Assembly: GCA_027943335.1 (NCBI GenBank)
Contig: BSBK01000963.1
Span: 1,535,001 to 1,599,000 of the forward strand
Direction of reading: 5' to 3'
Source: Chamaecyparis obtusa
Taxonomy: Eukaryota > Streptophyta > Pinopsida > Cupressales > Cupressaceae
Length of the DNA stretch: 64,000 nt
In this document: positions 23,640-33,641 of the stretch, piece after piece
How positions within the stretch are numbered: position 1 is the stretch's first letter
Layout of the letters: the number at the start of each line of letters is the position of its first letter
Notes under the pieces: generated by a model
The model's database searches: none
What the model was told of the DNA's origin: nothing
The model's input: the letters and a program-made list of their open reading frames with translations, nothing else
Program-made: the position numbers and the translations under genes

Positions 23640-24415
23640 CAGGATGCTGCAGAATAGACTCACCCTCCCATGTAGTATCCTCGATTGGTAAGTCCTTCCA
23701 TTGAATCAAGTACTCTCAGATAGCCCTATTCCGTAGTTTCCTTTCTCTAATCTCAATCACCTCCACTAGAACCAAAACCAATTTACCTTCCTCGTCAAGA
23801 GGGGGTAATCCATCTGAAGGGACTATATGCTGCCCAATCGCCTTCTTGAGGCAAGACACATGAAAAACATTATGGATCTTGCTATCTGTCGGGAGCTCGA
23901 GCTCGTAAGCTACCTCGCCATCTCTCCTAGAAATGTGATAGGGGCCATAAAACCGTGGCTTGAGCTTCTCTGACCCACTCTTCTTCAGCGAACTCTGTCT
24001 GTATGGCTGAAGACGAAGGTAAACCATATCCCCTGCCTCAAAGCTCCGCTCTGTCCTGTGTCAATCAACATACATCTTTTGCTGATTCTGTGCCCTCTGG
24101 ATGTTCTCCTTGAGAGACCTGAGAATATCCTGATGATCCTGTAACCAGTCTCTCGCAATCGGCGCCTTGTTGTCTTGTAGAGCCAAGTCTATAAAAGAAA
24201 GTGGCTCGCTGCCATAGAGAGCCCAAAATGGCGACATGCCAATAGTCATGTGATAGGTGGAGTTGTAGCAAAACTCCTCCAAATACAACCATCGAACCCA
24301 TGCTCTTTGTTGTCCTGCCACATAATTCCAGAGGTAGCCTTCCACCCATTTGTTCACAATCTTTGTCTAGCCATCTGTCTATGGGTGGTAACTGGTACTA
24401 GGAGTCAACTCAGTG
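23640..24415 (-). pseudogene. Integrase C-terminus and chromodomain of the chromovirus
   Basis: From right to left the minus strand encodes the end of the integrase core with TSYHP and TDG of the last catalytic region, then YNSTYHMTIGMSPFWALYG. Next is the GPY/F-like region (KLKPRFYGPYHISRR, VAYELELP, NVFHVSCLKK), then a stop and EYLIQWKDLPIEDTTWEGE. That last stretch is a chromodomain with its conserved aromatic and WE residues. Chromodomains target chromoviruses to particular chromatin. At least three stops or shifts are present (for example after RNRAI). Confidence 0.8.
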
Positions 24416-24420
24416 CCTAC

Positions 24421-25422
24421 TGTACACACAAAAGTTGTACACTTCTATGAATCGTTACATGCAAGGAAACTCAAGAATGAGGTCTCACAAAGCGACTCAT
24501 AGCTCTCTATGCATGGAGTTGCAAGGGACTATGATAAACTTGCTCTCAGCTAGAGCTATAAACTAGTGACCTTGCTAGTCAACCATACAATGAGAGATTC
24601 ACAATGAAGACAAGGGCAACAATGCCAATATCCCCAAATGGAATCAAGGTATGAAAATGCAATGCAAACTAATATGAGTATGCAAGATTAATCTATCAAA
24701 ATGAAAGTACAATGCAACTATGAAAGGAAATAGCAATGGATTACAAATCCCCTAATTAAACTATGTGAGTTATTCTAAAGCTTGAAAGTGAAATCTAAAC
24801 TATGAAAGCATAAACATGAACTACTATGCAAGAATGGAAACTAAATTATGAAGCAAATGAGGAACTCTAAGATGTAATGCAACAATGATCTCCAAAAAGC
24901 TCCAAAGTCTTCAAAAATTCCTGCAGCATAGAGTTAGCATAAAACAAGTGTCTTAGAATGAGGGAGAGAGCTCTTCTTTTATAAGAAATGCAAAGGAATG
25001 GACCATGGAGATTAAGAGGCAAAAGTCTCAATCAACGGTGGAGCTTGAAAGAGGAGCAATCCATGTGCACAAGTATCCTCCAATAGGAAAATAGGAGTTG
25101 ACTTTATGTCCATATGAGACAAAAAGTGCTTTTTCCCTTTTTTATAAAATAAGAATAGTGCTTTATTTGTGCAACTTAGGATAAGAAGAAAAGGTGGGGC
25201 TTTTTATTTAATAAAAGGAGAGGAAATATTCCTTTTAAGTAAATAAAGACTTTAGGATAAAATGGTTAATCCAAGGATAAAAATCCAATATATGATCAAA
25301 ACTAAGATTTGATCAAGAAATTGGTAATGTTGAAAATATTGATTATTGATAAAACTGATTCAGGATTGATAAATCAAATAAATGGGGCCCAAAGTCTAGG
25401 CGACCATTTTTGGGTGCATACA
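24421..25422 (-). repeat. 3' LTR of the Tat-type element (1002 bp)
   Basis: Begins TGTACACACA and ends GGGTGCATACA on the plus strand. Its last 117 bp (25306-25422) match 33520-33636 with about two differences. No coding sequence is present. Confidence 0.88.
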
Positions 25423-25436
25423 TTTGCCCCTCTTTG
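25423..25436 (-). other. Polypurine tract of the Tat-type element
   Basis: Minus strand CAAAGAGGGGCAAA lies directly before the LTR start TGTATGCACC, the expected site for plus-strand DNA priming. Confidence 0.75.
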
Positions 25437-25440
25437 ACTA

Positions 25441-25601
25441 ATGTGTGATCGATTTGGGAACACATGTAGTCAAAGAATGAAGTTGAAATGTGAGATCGAT
25501 CTGGGATCACAAAACAACTGAGATGTGAGGTCGATTCGGGATCACACCCGGACAAACATAAACAAAGGCTTTTGAACATGAGGTCGATTCGGGATCACAT
25601 T
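25441..25601. repeat. Four-unit array of GATCGATTCGGGATCACA motifs
   Basis: Units lie at about 25441-25466, 25489-25511, 25524-25547 and 25577-25600. Each has a core G(A/G)TCGAT-(T/C)GGGA, and three are flanked by inverted TGTG/CACA arms (ATGTGT...ACACAT in unit 1, TGTGA...TCACA in units 2 and 3). Confidence 0.6.
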
Positions 25602-26834
25602 CAAAGTAAGAGATAAGAATCTCAAATTTGAGCAAAAGCTCACAAAAGATGTCTGAATCAGGAAAATCAAGAGAATCAGGGATGAGAATCCCATAGGTAC
25701 TGCCCCCTCGGAATCGAAATCGAAATCAGGTAGAGGAGAGACAGCAAATCGATAAAGATTTGATCAAATCAAAATGAAATCATAATCGAATGTATAGGTC
25801 AATAGGGTAACCATTAGGCGGTGAAACATGCCCCAATGAAGAAGTAGAAGAATAGAAATAGAAGACTAGGAATAGAGCGAATGAGAGACTAGAAAATTTG
25901 AGAGACATGGAAGGAAGAAAGTCCATCGAAAATTGGATTATACCTCAAAAAGTCAGTCAACTACTCAGAAGAAGGGGAAAATTTGAAACGCGATTTTGAC
26001 TGGCAAGATGACCTCGGATTTCGATTTCGAGTCCGAAAATGGATAGAAAATGATGTGATATGAAAGACTAGAAATGAAAGATATGATCAAGAAGAATTAG
26101 AAGATGAACACAGTTGACCGACTAGTCCGTAAATGATGAAAAGGAGCACTCTCTCCATATGCAAAATGCAACACTAGACTAACATGAACCTAAAAATGCA
26201 AACTACTATGAAAGTGGTTGACTTGCAAGGTCACAACGCTAATAGACATCTAATTATCATCATCAAGCGTTATTGGTAGCGTCGTAAAATCATACAATGC
26301 ACACTAGCATAACTATGTGGATATGAATATAATCTTTATCAGATAGAAATGTGGAAATCCCACCTAGGCATCAAAGACATGTAGGTCTAGATGACTAATG
26401 CAATGAGATCACCTAAGTTTGATATGGCGAGATTATATTTGTATCAAGACACATGAAAGTCAGGATAACTAGAAGCATGCACTCGCATAAAACAATCAAG
26501 GATAATACCTTGTCAATCCATAGTGTCAAGTAGGACCAGCATAAATGCTCATGACAATTAGGATCAACAAACTATACCCATAAGCAGATAAAGAAAGAAA
26601 ACATGTTCTCATACCCTCAGTCTTCTAGCTATGCATCATCGAAAACTTCTCAGGGAGAGACCACTCATCAAAGAAATCCTCATAGACAGCACACAAAGAA
26701 AAATAAAGTCAACATATCTCAACAAGTTAATTGTTTAAGTGCGTGTGTGTTGGTCATAGAGTCAAATTCTGATCATTGCATTTGCAAATGAGAAATATCG
26801 CATCAAACTTAGACTATTGGGTAAGACATCTGAT

Positions 26835-26904
26835 AAGTGTTAAGAAACACTTGACGCAAGGGTAGTGTTGAAAAACACTGTTTGGGGTGGTGTTGAAAAA
26901 CACC
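26835..26904. repeat. Three tandem hairpins with 4-nt loops
   Basis: Plus strand: AAGTGTT-AAGA-AACACTT (26835-26852), AGTGTT-GAAA-AACACT (26864-26879) and GGTGTT-GAAA-AACACC (26889-26904). Stems change in a compensating way at the outer pair (A-T in unit 2 versus G-C in unit 3). Confidence 0.7.
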
Positions 26905-27338
26905 TGTTGTGAAATGCCCCAAGAGACATACGCACCTAAAAGACCAATGCAAATAGGTATGCCCCGTAGACAAAGACAAAGACCAATTCCAGACCAAGTC
27001 AAATAAGGTCAAGGCATGACGGAAAGGTTCAGTGTCAAGGACGCATGCTAACAAATAGGAGTGCAAAGGCCTCAAGTAGCGCCCGTTTCCAGGTTTTCAC
27101 CACTTGGAGATTTTTTTGATTTTTCAATTTTTTTGTATTTTTGCTACCAAGGCGCCTGTTTCCAGGTTTTCACCAAGGCACTTTTTCTATTTTTTTTTAA
27201 TTTTTTAATTTTTTTTTGTATTTTTTGTCAGGACTTTTTCTACTTTTTAGGAGTTTTTCAGCATCATATATCAATTTTTTTGGTATTTTTTCAGGATCAT
27301 AAAATATGTACAAAGGATGCCCCCAGACAGAACAGGCA

Positions 27339-28349
27339 TCAAGGATAGAACTTCTTGAGGTGCAAAATGTTGATGGGGTCAGGGAGTTGTTCTCCATCGG
27401 GATTTGATAGTAAATATGCACCTGTACCAAAAGCAGCTGTAATAACATATGGTCCAAGCCAATTGGGTTCGAACTTTCCCTTTTGTTCTCTGTTCTGTTG
27501 ATTCTTAGGGTTCTCTCTCAAAACAAGATCACCTATCTGATATTCCCTAGGGTGAACCTTCTTGTTGAATGCTTTGGACATATGCTTCTGATACACTCTC
27601 ATATGATCAAATGAAGCCTTACGCTTCTCATCTAGAAGTTCAAGTTCCTGTAACCTCATGGCGCGGCAATCCTTATTTGTTATCAATCCTTTGAGTGAGA
27701 CTCTAAGTGAAGATATCTCTACTTCTAAAGGCAACACCGCTTCAGTGCCATAGGTAAGAGCAAAAGGAGTAGCTCCTGTAGGTGTACGAATGCTAGTTCT
27801 ATAAGCCCATAGTGCTGGATTGATTTGCAAGTGCCAATCCCTACCATTCTTGTGCATTGTCCTATGAAGAATCTTAAGGATGGTTTTATTGGAAGCCTCT
27901 GCCTGTCCATTTCCCTGTGGAAAGTAAATGGAGGACCAATGTTGCTTGATTTTAAACTTTTTGCATAAATGCTTTAGGTCCTTATTCTTGAATTGACCTC
28001 CATTATCAGTGATAAGCTCAGAAGGTACTCCAAATCGGCAAATAATATGATTCAAGATGAACAAAGAGATAGTCTTCCCTGAAGCCACAGAAAATGGCAC
28101 GGCTTCTACCCATTTTGTGAAGTAGTCAGTAGCAGTAATAATGAACTTATGTCCACCTGATGAGTTGGGGTGAATCTGCCCCACTAGATCAAAGGCCCAG
28201 CGCTGAAATGGCCAATGAGAAATAGAAGGAATCAGCTCCCTACCTGGAGCATGAATCAGGTTTCCATGTTTCTGACATTTTTCACAAGACTTAGCAAAGG
28301 CTACTGCGTCTATCTGCATCGTGGGCCAATAATACCCCGCCCTAAGCAA
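27339..28349 (-). CDS. Integrase of the Tat-type element
   Basis: Open for 336 codons. N-terminal zinc-binding region ends with SCEKCQKHG near residue 20. The catalytic core has FDLVG (first Asp), ITDNGGQF (second Asp) and NGQAEASNK (Glu), so the DDE triad is intact. The C-terminal part has IGDLVLRENP and GPYVITAAFGTGAYLL, then ends HLKKFYP. It would insert element cDNA into host DNA. One stop (after HSNGLAMA) separates it from the second RNase H upstream, so the polyprotein is broken, although this domain itself is intact. Confidence 0.88.
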   Translation of the reverse strand: MLRAGYYWPTMQIDAVAFAKSCEKCQKHGNLIHAPGRELIPSISHWPFQRWAFDLVGQIHPNSSGGHKFIITATDYFTKWVEAVPFSVASGKTISLFILNHIICRFGVPSELITDNGGQFKNKDLKHLCKKFKIKQHWSSIYFPQGNGQAEASNKTILKILHRTMHKNGRDWHLQINPALWAYRTSIRTPTGATPFALTYGTEAVLPLEVEISSLRVSLKGLITNKDCRAMRLQELELLDEKRKASFDHMRVYQKHMSKAFNKKVHPREYQIGDLVLRENPKNQQNREQKGKFEPNWLGPYVITAAFGTGAYLLSNPDGEQLPDPINILHLKKFYP

Positions 28350-28352
28350 CCT

Positions 28353-29100
28353 TCAGGCCATGGCAAGACCGTTGGAATGTCCACCACAAATGCCCTCGTG
28401 GATGTCGGCTAACGCTTGGTCAGATTCCTCCTTTTCCAAGCACCTAAGGAGTGGCCCATCTAAACCCCTCCTATATAAATCACCAGAGATAAGGGTGTGG
28501 CGAGAGGCATTGCGGACAGGGTTTCGGCATTCAGAACGGTTGAACGTGTCGAGGATGATGCCATCACGGAGATATGAATAGATAGCACCATATCGGGAAG
28601 ATTCATGTGTGACAAGGGTACAAATGACATGGCTTTTAGATGAGTCAAATATGGGATGGTGTAGCTCTTCCACCAGGAATTCAAAGCTTGATTCATGTTG
28701 TTCCAACTGAAGGAGTGAAGCTAATGTGGCCATAGCATCTGCAGCTTTGTTCTTTGTCCTAGGGATCTGTTGAAATGTCACAAATGTAAAGTAACGTCTC
28801 AATGATTTAACCATCTTTTTGTAAGGTACCAATTTATCATCCTTGGTTTGATACTCCTCATTGACTTGGTTGATAATTAGCTGTGAATCCCCAAAGACAT
28901 GTAATTCTGTTATGTTCCATTCTATAGCCATTTTCAATCCATTGGTCAAAGCTTCATATTCTGCAATATTATTTGTATATGGGAATAAAAGTTTGTAAGA
29001 CTTTGGAATGTTGCACCCATGTGGAGAAACAAATAATACTCCAGCACCTGATCCATTTTGCATGTGGGAATCATCAAAGAACATTTTCCAAGTGCGAGTA
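28353..29100 (-). pseudogene. Second (archaeal-type) RNase H of the Tat-type pol
   Basis: The minus strand encodes MFFDDSHMQNGSGAGVLF, then NNIAEYEALTNGLKMAIEW and FGDSQLIINQVNEEY, and RTKNKAADAMATLASLL. This is the D-E-D pattern of an RNase HI. It lies between the RT-RNase H unit and the integrase, the arrangement that defines Tat elements. The upstream join near 29085-29110 is out of frame, and a stop separates it from the integrase. Confidence 0.82.
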
Positions 29101-29401
29101 GTATGTGTTCATCTGGGAACTCTACCTGAATAGGCATACTATCCTTAATTGGGAAATCAGCTAATTGATCAGCAATAGCTTGCCCCTTTATGGCCTTTCT
29201 CTCAATGTACTCTATATCAAATTCAGTCAAAACCATCATCCACTTAGCAAGTCTATCCGTGAGAGCAGCCTTACTAAGCAAGTACTTAAGAGGATCAATT
29301 TTTGCAATCAAATGTATAGTATGAGCGAGCATATAGTGTCGCAACTTTTGGGAAGCAAACAATGCCAGACGACTTTTCAATGCTATTATAATTGATCTCA
29401 T
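28946..29401 (-). pseudogene. Rear part of the first RNase H and connection region
   Basis: Continues the RT-RNase H in another frame: KLRHYMLAHTIHLIAKIDPL, then LTDRLAKWMMVLTEFDIEYI and KGQAIADQLADFP, the usual tail of the Ty3-type RNase H. The frameshift from the main pol frame lies between 29295 and 29401. Confidence 0.7.
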
Positions 29402-32400
29402 AAGATACTAGAGTACGACTAATGTAGTAAATAGCCCTTTCTTTCCCAGTATCATCTAATTGAGCCAACAATGCCCCTAAGGAAGACTCTGTTGCTGAAA
29501 TGTATAAAATCAATGGTTTCCCAGGAATAGGCGGCATCAAAATTGGAGGATTAGCCAAGTATTGTTTAATTTGATCTAGGCTCTTTTGGCATTCCTCATT
29601 CCACACGCAAGAAGCACCCTTATGCAATGTCTTATTAAAAGGTTGTGCTCTGTCTGCAAGCTGAGAAATAAACCTCCTGATTGACTGAAGACGTCCCTGA
29701 AGACTTCTCATTTGACTGATATTTCTTGGAGGTGGCATATCTAATATAGCTTGGACCTTTTCGGGATCAACCTCTATTCCTTTTGCTGAAATTATGAATC
29801 CTAGGAGTTTACCTGAGGCAACTCCAAATGCACACTTTTTTGGATTCAATCTAAGCTGAAACTGTGCCATGAGATCTAGAATTACTTCTAGATCGTCGAG
29901 GTGTGTGTCCCGTTTTCTAGATTTAGCCAGGGTATCATCCACATAATCTTCCATGTTCTTATGCATCATATCATGAAAAATTGTGGTCATAGCTCGCTGG
30001 TATGTTGCTCTTGCATTCTTTAGGCCAAATGGCATGACGTTCCAACAATAGGTTCCCCATGCACATGTGAAAGTTGTTTTCTCTTGATCTTCGGGAGCTA
30101 TTTTTATTTGGTTATATCCGGAAAAACCATCCATTAGAGAGTATATCTCATAGCCCGCGGTCATATCCACTATCATGTCTATGTTAGGGAGTGGAAAGTC
30201 ATCCTTTGGGCACGCTTTGTTGAGGTCTCTGAAGTCTGTGCAAATGTGAATGGACCCATCATGTTTTGAAACTGGAACAATATTGGAGATCCACTCAGCA
30301 TAGTCGATAGCTCGAATGAATCCTGCACGTAAGAGCTTTTCTAATTCAGCTTTAACAAGAAGAGCTATGTGAGGATGCATTTTCCTCAACTTTTGTTTAA
30401 CCGGTTTTATTCCTGGAGCTATAGATAGATGATGCATAATAAGATCAGTGTCAAGCCCTGGCATATCAGAATATGTCCAAGCAAAGTTGATTTTCTTCTT
30501 TTGCAAAAATTTTGTATATGCCTCTTTTTCTCCAACTGATAGAGACTGAGCTAGGTGCACTATTTGGGGAGCCTCTTCTATATTCAAATTCACTGGTTGC
30601 GTAGGCTCAATAAGAACTGATGACCTGTCTTGGAAGTAACTTGGCAAGTTATTAAATACCCCATCCTTAGGCGCCTCAAAGAGGTTTTCGCCCTCGGATA
30701 TGTCATTTATTTTTACTATTTTTGGTTCTGATACTGCCACAAGGTGGTTTTCGCCATCAGACCTATTTTTCTTTTTTTCTTTTTGTTTTATTTTTAGACT
30801 GATGTACTTAATATCAGGCTCTGTCATACTCGTTGTCGGTTCACTGGTGGAAGAAGCCACGGGTTCAAGAGCATTCAGATAGCAGGCAATTTCGTAATCA
30901 TTCTGAAAAGTGAGGAGTCTAGGCTCTTGGTGGCGCTGAGACCAGTCGATTAGGTCATAGTGAACAAGGGGTAGGTCAATGACAGGTTCAACATTTTTTA
31001 TATGGAAGGTGTTATCTCTGGTGACCATACGATCGGGATTCATCCAGTCCCCTCCTAAGATACCCGAGGCAGGATTTGTCCTATCAAACGAAGCGTCGTC
31101 CACTAAGGCAATTCGAGGAGTCCAATCCTCCAGTCCTACACTAGGCTCGTTGGTCACATCGGGTTGAGTACTATAAGTATGGACAACATCCATGTCCAAA
31201 TCAACTGTTGCATCTGAAAGTGAATCCCATTCAAACTCATGTGAGTCTGTGTTTGAATCATTATTTGGGCCTCGTGATGTAGAAGCCTCAAGGTTAGGAA
31301 AGGTTTCCCTTTCTCTAGCACTAGCATTGTTACTATCCGTCGCAACTAGGATAGCAACACTTTCCATTGTCAATCTAGCATTCATACTGTCAGTTGTCAA
31401 ATCTTGTGAATCTCCCCAAAGGAGATTTGTTGAAGGCACCCAATCATCAGACATGTCTTGTTGATTAGAGAGATTAGGTGTGTAGTCTGAGTCATTGTCA
31501 CTGTCCATCGTAGCTGAGATAGGGACACTTTTTTGTTTCTTATTTTCAAAACCTAAGCCAACTGTTGACTTATTCCTTCGTCCAAAAAGGGCATGGTTAA
31601 GAGGTTCAGCCCTAGCATCCAGCCTATGACTAAGGGGACCCTGTCCTGGATAACCCATATTCTTGACCAATGTATACCCTCTCCCATAAGTTCTAGGGGA
31701 AAGTGCAAAATTCTCATTATGTAGGTATTTCTCTTCTCGGTAAATCCAGTCCCTAATGGCAACCTCTTCTTTTTCTTCTTGAATCGGAACTGAGGATTCC
31801 ACAAACTTATCGAACAATGTCATGGCCGAAGACGAGGGCTTCATTTCTTGAGAACGTTTTCCATAAGACCTAGGGGAAATTGGCAATTTTGTGAATGAAT
31901 CCAATTTGTAATCCCCCATACCAAGATCTATGGTCTTGAATTTATTCTTGCATTGTTCAAATGCAGTATCAAAAGTGTTAGCCTCCCTATTCAAAGGAAT
32001 GTGAGACCCTGCTGAAATTGTGTTGACTGACAGTGTGCTGTCTCCAGGTATGCAGACTTCTATTCCATTGTAAGGGAATTTTACACACTGATGATAGGTA
32101 GACGGGATCGCTTGCATCTCATGTATCCATGGTCTACCTAACAAAATATTGTAAGCCAAAGGACCGGCATCAACAATCTGGAACAAAATGTCTTTCTCTA
32201 CAGGACCAATTCGAATAGGAAGAATGGCCAATCCTTTAGAACTACGTTCTGCTTCATCATAAGCCTTGATAGTTATTTTCTTCCTTGTGTCAATGACTTC
32301 TTCTGAATAACCCAAGGCCTTCAATAAGCTCAAAGAACAAATATTAAGCCCAGCACCCCCATCTATCAACACACTCCTGACACGGGTCTTGTGGATCATA

Positions 32401-32591
32401 ACCTCTATATGAAGGGCCAAATTGTGTGGGTGGCTTAATGACTTGTCATCTTCCTCTGAGAATGTAAGGTAGTGAGGGCTAGCCAAGTGGTTGACCATAT
32501 TTTGGAATTGATCTACATCTATATCATTAGGGACATTAGCCGTTCGCAAGGCATCCTCAAGGACACGCTTATGCTTAGGGGACAGTTCCAA
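29295..32591 (-). CDS. Pol of the Tat-type element: protease, reverse transcriptase, RNase H
   Basis: A 1098-codon open frame. Protease motif VLIDGGAGLNICSL is near residues 72-86 (triad DGG). A long acidic, poorly conserved spacer follows (DSDNDSDYTPNLSNQQD and similar). RT begins about residue 680 with IAPGIKPVKQKLRKMHP, then FRDLNKACPKDDFPLPNID, NVMPFGLKNARATYQRAM and active site DYVDDTLAKS. The first RNase H follows with LILYISATESSLGALL. The frame is open through all these domains, so decay is recent relative to the host chromovirus. It copies element RNA to DNA in cytoplasmic particles. A single in-frame TAG separates it from gag. Confidence 0.88.
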   Translation of the reverse strand: MELSPKHKRVLEDALRTANVPNDIDVDQFQNMVNHLASPHYLTFSEEDDKSLSHPHNLALHIEVMIHKTRVRSVLIDGGAGLNICSLSLLKALGYSEEVIDTRKKITIKAYDEAERSSKGLAILPIRIGPVEKDILFQIVDAGPLAYNILLGRPWIHEMQAIPSTYHQCVKFPYNGIEVCIPGDSTLSVNTISAGSHIPLNREANTFDTAFEQCKNKFKTIDLGMGDYKLDSFTKLPISPRSYGKRSQEMKPSSSAMTLFDKFVESSVPIQEEKEEVAIRDWIYREEKYLHNENFALSPRTYGRGYTLVKNMGYPGQGPLSHRLDARAEPLNHALFGRRNKSTVGLGFENKKQKSVPISATMDSDNDSDYTPNLSNQQDMSDDWVPSTNLLWGDSQDLTTDSMNARLTMESVAILVATDSNNASARERETFPNLEASTSRGPNNDSNTDSHEFEWDSLSDATVDLDMDVVHTYSTQPDVTNEPSVGLEDWTPRIALVDDASFDRTNPASGILGGDWMNPDRMVTRDNTFHIKNVEPVIDLPLVHYDLIDWSQRHQEPRLLTFQNDYEIACYLNALEPVASSTSEPTTSMTEPDIKYISLKIKQKEKKKNRSDGENHLVAVSEPKIVKINDISEGENLFEAPKDGVFNNLPSYFQDRSSVLIEPTQPVNLNIEEAPQIVHLAQSLSVGEKEAYTKFLQKKKINFAWTYSDMPGLDTDLIMHHLSIAPGIKPVKQKLRKMHPHIALLVKAELEKLLRAGFIRAIDYAEWISNIVPVSKHDGSIHICTDFRDLNKACPKDDFPLPNIDMIVDMTAGYEIYSLMDGFSGYNQIKIAPEDQEKTTFTCAWGTYCWNVMPFGLKNARATYQRAMTTIFHDMMHKNMEDYVDDTLAKSRKRDTHLDDLEVILDLMAQFQLRLNPKKCAFGVASGKLLGFIISAKGIEVDPEKVQAILDMPPPRNISQMRSLQGRLQSIRRFISQLADRAQPFNKTLHKGASCVWNEECQKSLDQIKQYLANPPILMPPIPGKPLILYISATESSLGALLAQLDDTGKERAIYYISRTLVSYEINYNSIEKSSGIVCFPKVATLYARSYYTFDCKN

Positions 32592-32609
32592 AAGCTCAAA
32601 GATTGAAAT

Positions 32610-33519
32610 CTACGCTGGTGTACGTTGTAATTGGTCAACAAGATTATAAGTCAACTCAGGACCAACAACAAATTTTGGAAGAACACCCTTTGACACTGGC
32701 TGCTTAGACTTACTAGAGTTAGGACCTCTAATAACAATGGGAGCTGGAGACTGGCTTCTAGTGACAGCATTGAGGGGTTGGGACATCCTTCGGGAGTGAG
32801 GACCTCTTAGTACCACAACGGGTCCTTCATCAGGCATAGGAGTTGAATCCACATCATATCCATAAGGGTCTTTCCCTCTCATCATGTTGACATTATCATC
32901 AGCCACTTCAAGCATGTTAATAACATTTTCAGCATTTGTGTAAGTGTAGTTGATAGCAGCCTTGCCATTCTTGTTGTTAGAATTCTCTCCTTTCTCATAT
33001 TTGGGCAAGGGTTCTTTAAAAGCTTTGTGATCCGCATTAGTGGTTAAACCATCAACTTGTAATTTGTTGCTCTCAATAAGGTCTTGAACAAGATGTTTAA
33101 GTCTAAAACAATTTTCTATATCATGTCCAATTCCATTGTGAAAGACACAAAAGGCCTTCTCATCCCACCAATGAGGTTTAGGATCTGGTATGCGGTGCTT
33201 GGCAAGGTCCTGAGGGTGTGCCAAATTGTGAGCAATTAATGTCTTGAAAATGTCTGCATAGGAGTCCCCAAGTTTGGTAAATTGTCTCTTTTCCTTTTTA
33301 GGTCTCCCTTGATACTTGGGTTTATTCTCTTGTTGTCCTAAAGATGTTTGCAGCTTCATGGCTTGAACGGCATGAGAGAGATTAAGAACTCCTTCATTCT
33401 TAGGTTGTGATGAGTCAACAACTCCGTCATTGACCACCTGCTTATTCTTATTCCAATAAGAGTTATTTTTGTCCTTATTACCATTATTGTTGTTGTTGTG
33501 GCTATTGTTGTTATTAGTT
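32610..33519 (-). pseudogene. gag (C-terminal part) of the Tat-type element
   Basis: Starts inside an asparagine-rich stretch because the N-terminal gag is deleted. It contains QGRPKKEKRQFTKLGDSYAD, a knuckle-like CVFHNGIGHDIENC, then LKHLVQDLIESNKLQVDG and HKAFKEPLPKYEKGE. It ends LQRTPA followed by TAG. The next codons (ISIFEL) are in frame with pol, so the stop is a point nonsense change or a readthrough site. Confidence 0.8.
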
Positions 33520-33636
33520 GATTTGATCAAGAAATTGATAATGTTGAAAATATTGATTATTGATAAAACTGATTCAGAATTGATAAATCAAATAAATGGG
33601 GCCCAAAGTCTAGGCGACCATTTTTGGGTGCATACA
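33520..33636 (-). repeat. Truncated 5' LTR of the Tat-type element (117 bp)
   Basis: Matches 25306-25422 with about two changes and ends GGGTGCATACA next to CCTAC. It is fused directly to gag at GATTTGATCAAG (33520), so about 885 bp of LTR, the primer site, leader and gag N-terminus are missing. Confidence 0.88.
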
Positions 33637-33641
33637 CCTAC

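Larger units (their letters stand above)
25437..27338 (-). other. 1.9-kb non-coding 3' region of the Tat-type element
   Basis: No ORF is supported between the integrase end and the polypurine tract. It contains four GATCGATTCGGGATCA-type units (25441-25601), three tandem hairpins (26835-26904), a 72-bp-spaced duplication (GTTTCCAGGTTTTCACCA at 27084 and 27157) and poly-T tracts on the plus strand (27110-27300). Long non-coding 3' regions are usual in Tat-lineage elements. Confidence 0.7.
24421..33636 (-). mobile_element. Tat-type Ty3/gypsy retrotransposon inserted in the chromovirus integrase
   Basis: A perfect 5-bp duplication CCTAC (24416-24420; 33637-33641) flanks 9216 bp. Ends are TGTACACACA at left and GGGTGCATACA at right. 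Minus-strand order is LTR remnant, gag, protease, RT, RNase H, second (archaeal-type) RNase H, integrase, long 3' region, polypurine tract, LTR. A dual RNase H is the known hallmark of the Tat/Ogre lineage. The 5' LTR keeps only 117 bp, and the primer site, leader and N-terminal gag are deleted, so the copy cannot move by itself. It splits the host integrase between FRLVG and TELTP. Confidence 0.92.

Noticed and set aside
27110..27300. Pol III-type terminators or a small RNA gene at the poly-T tracts
   Set aside because: No A/B box or structured RNA is seen. These are A-rich tracts of the minus-strand element 3' region.
30700..31464. Plus-strand open frames within the Tat pol spacer
   Set aside because: Antisense shadows of the open pol frame.
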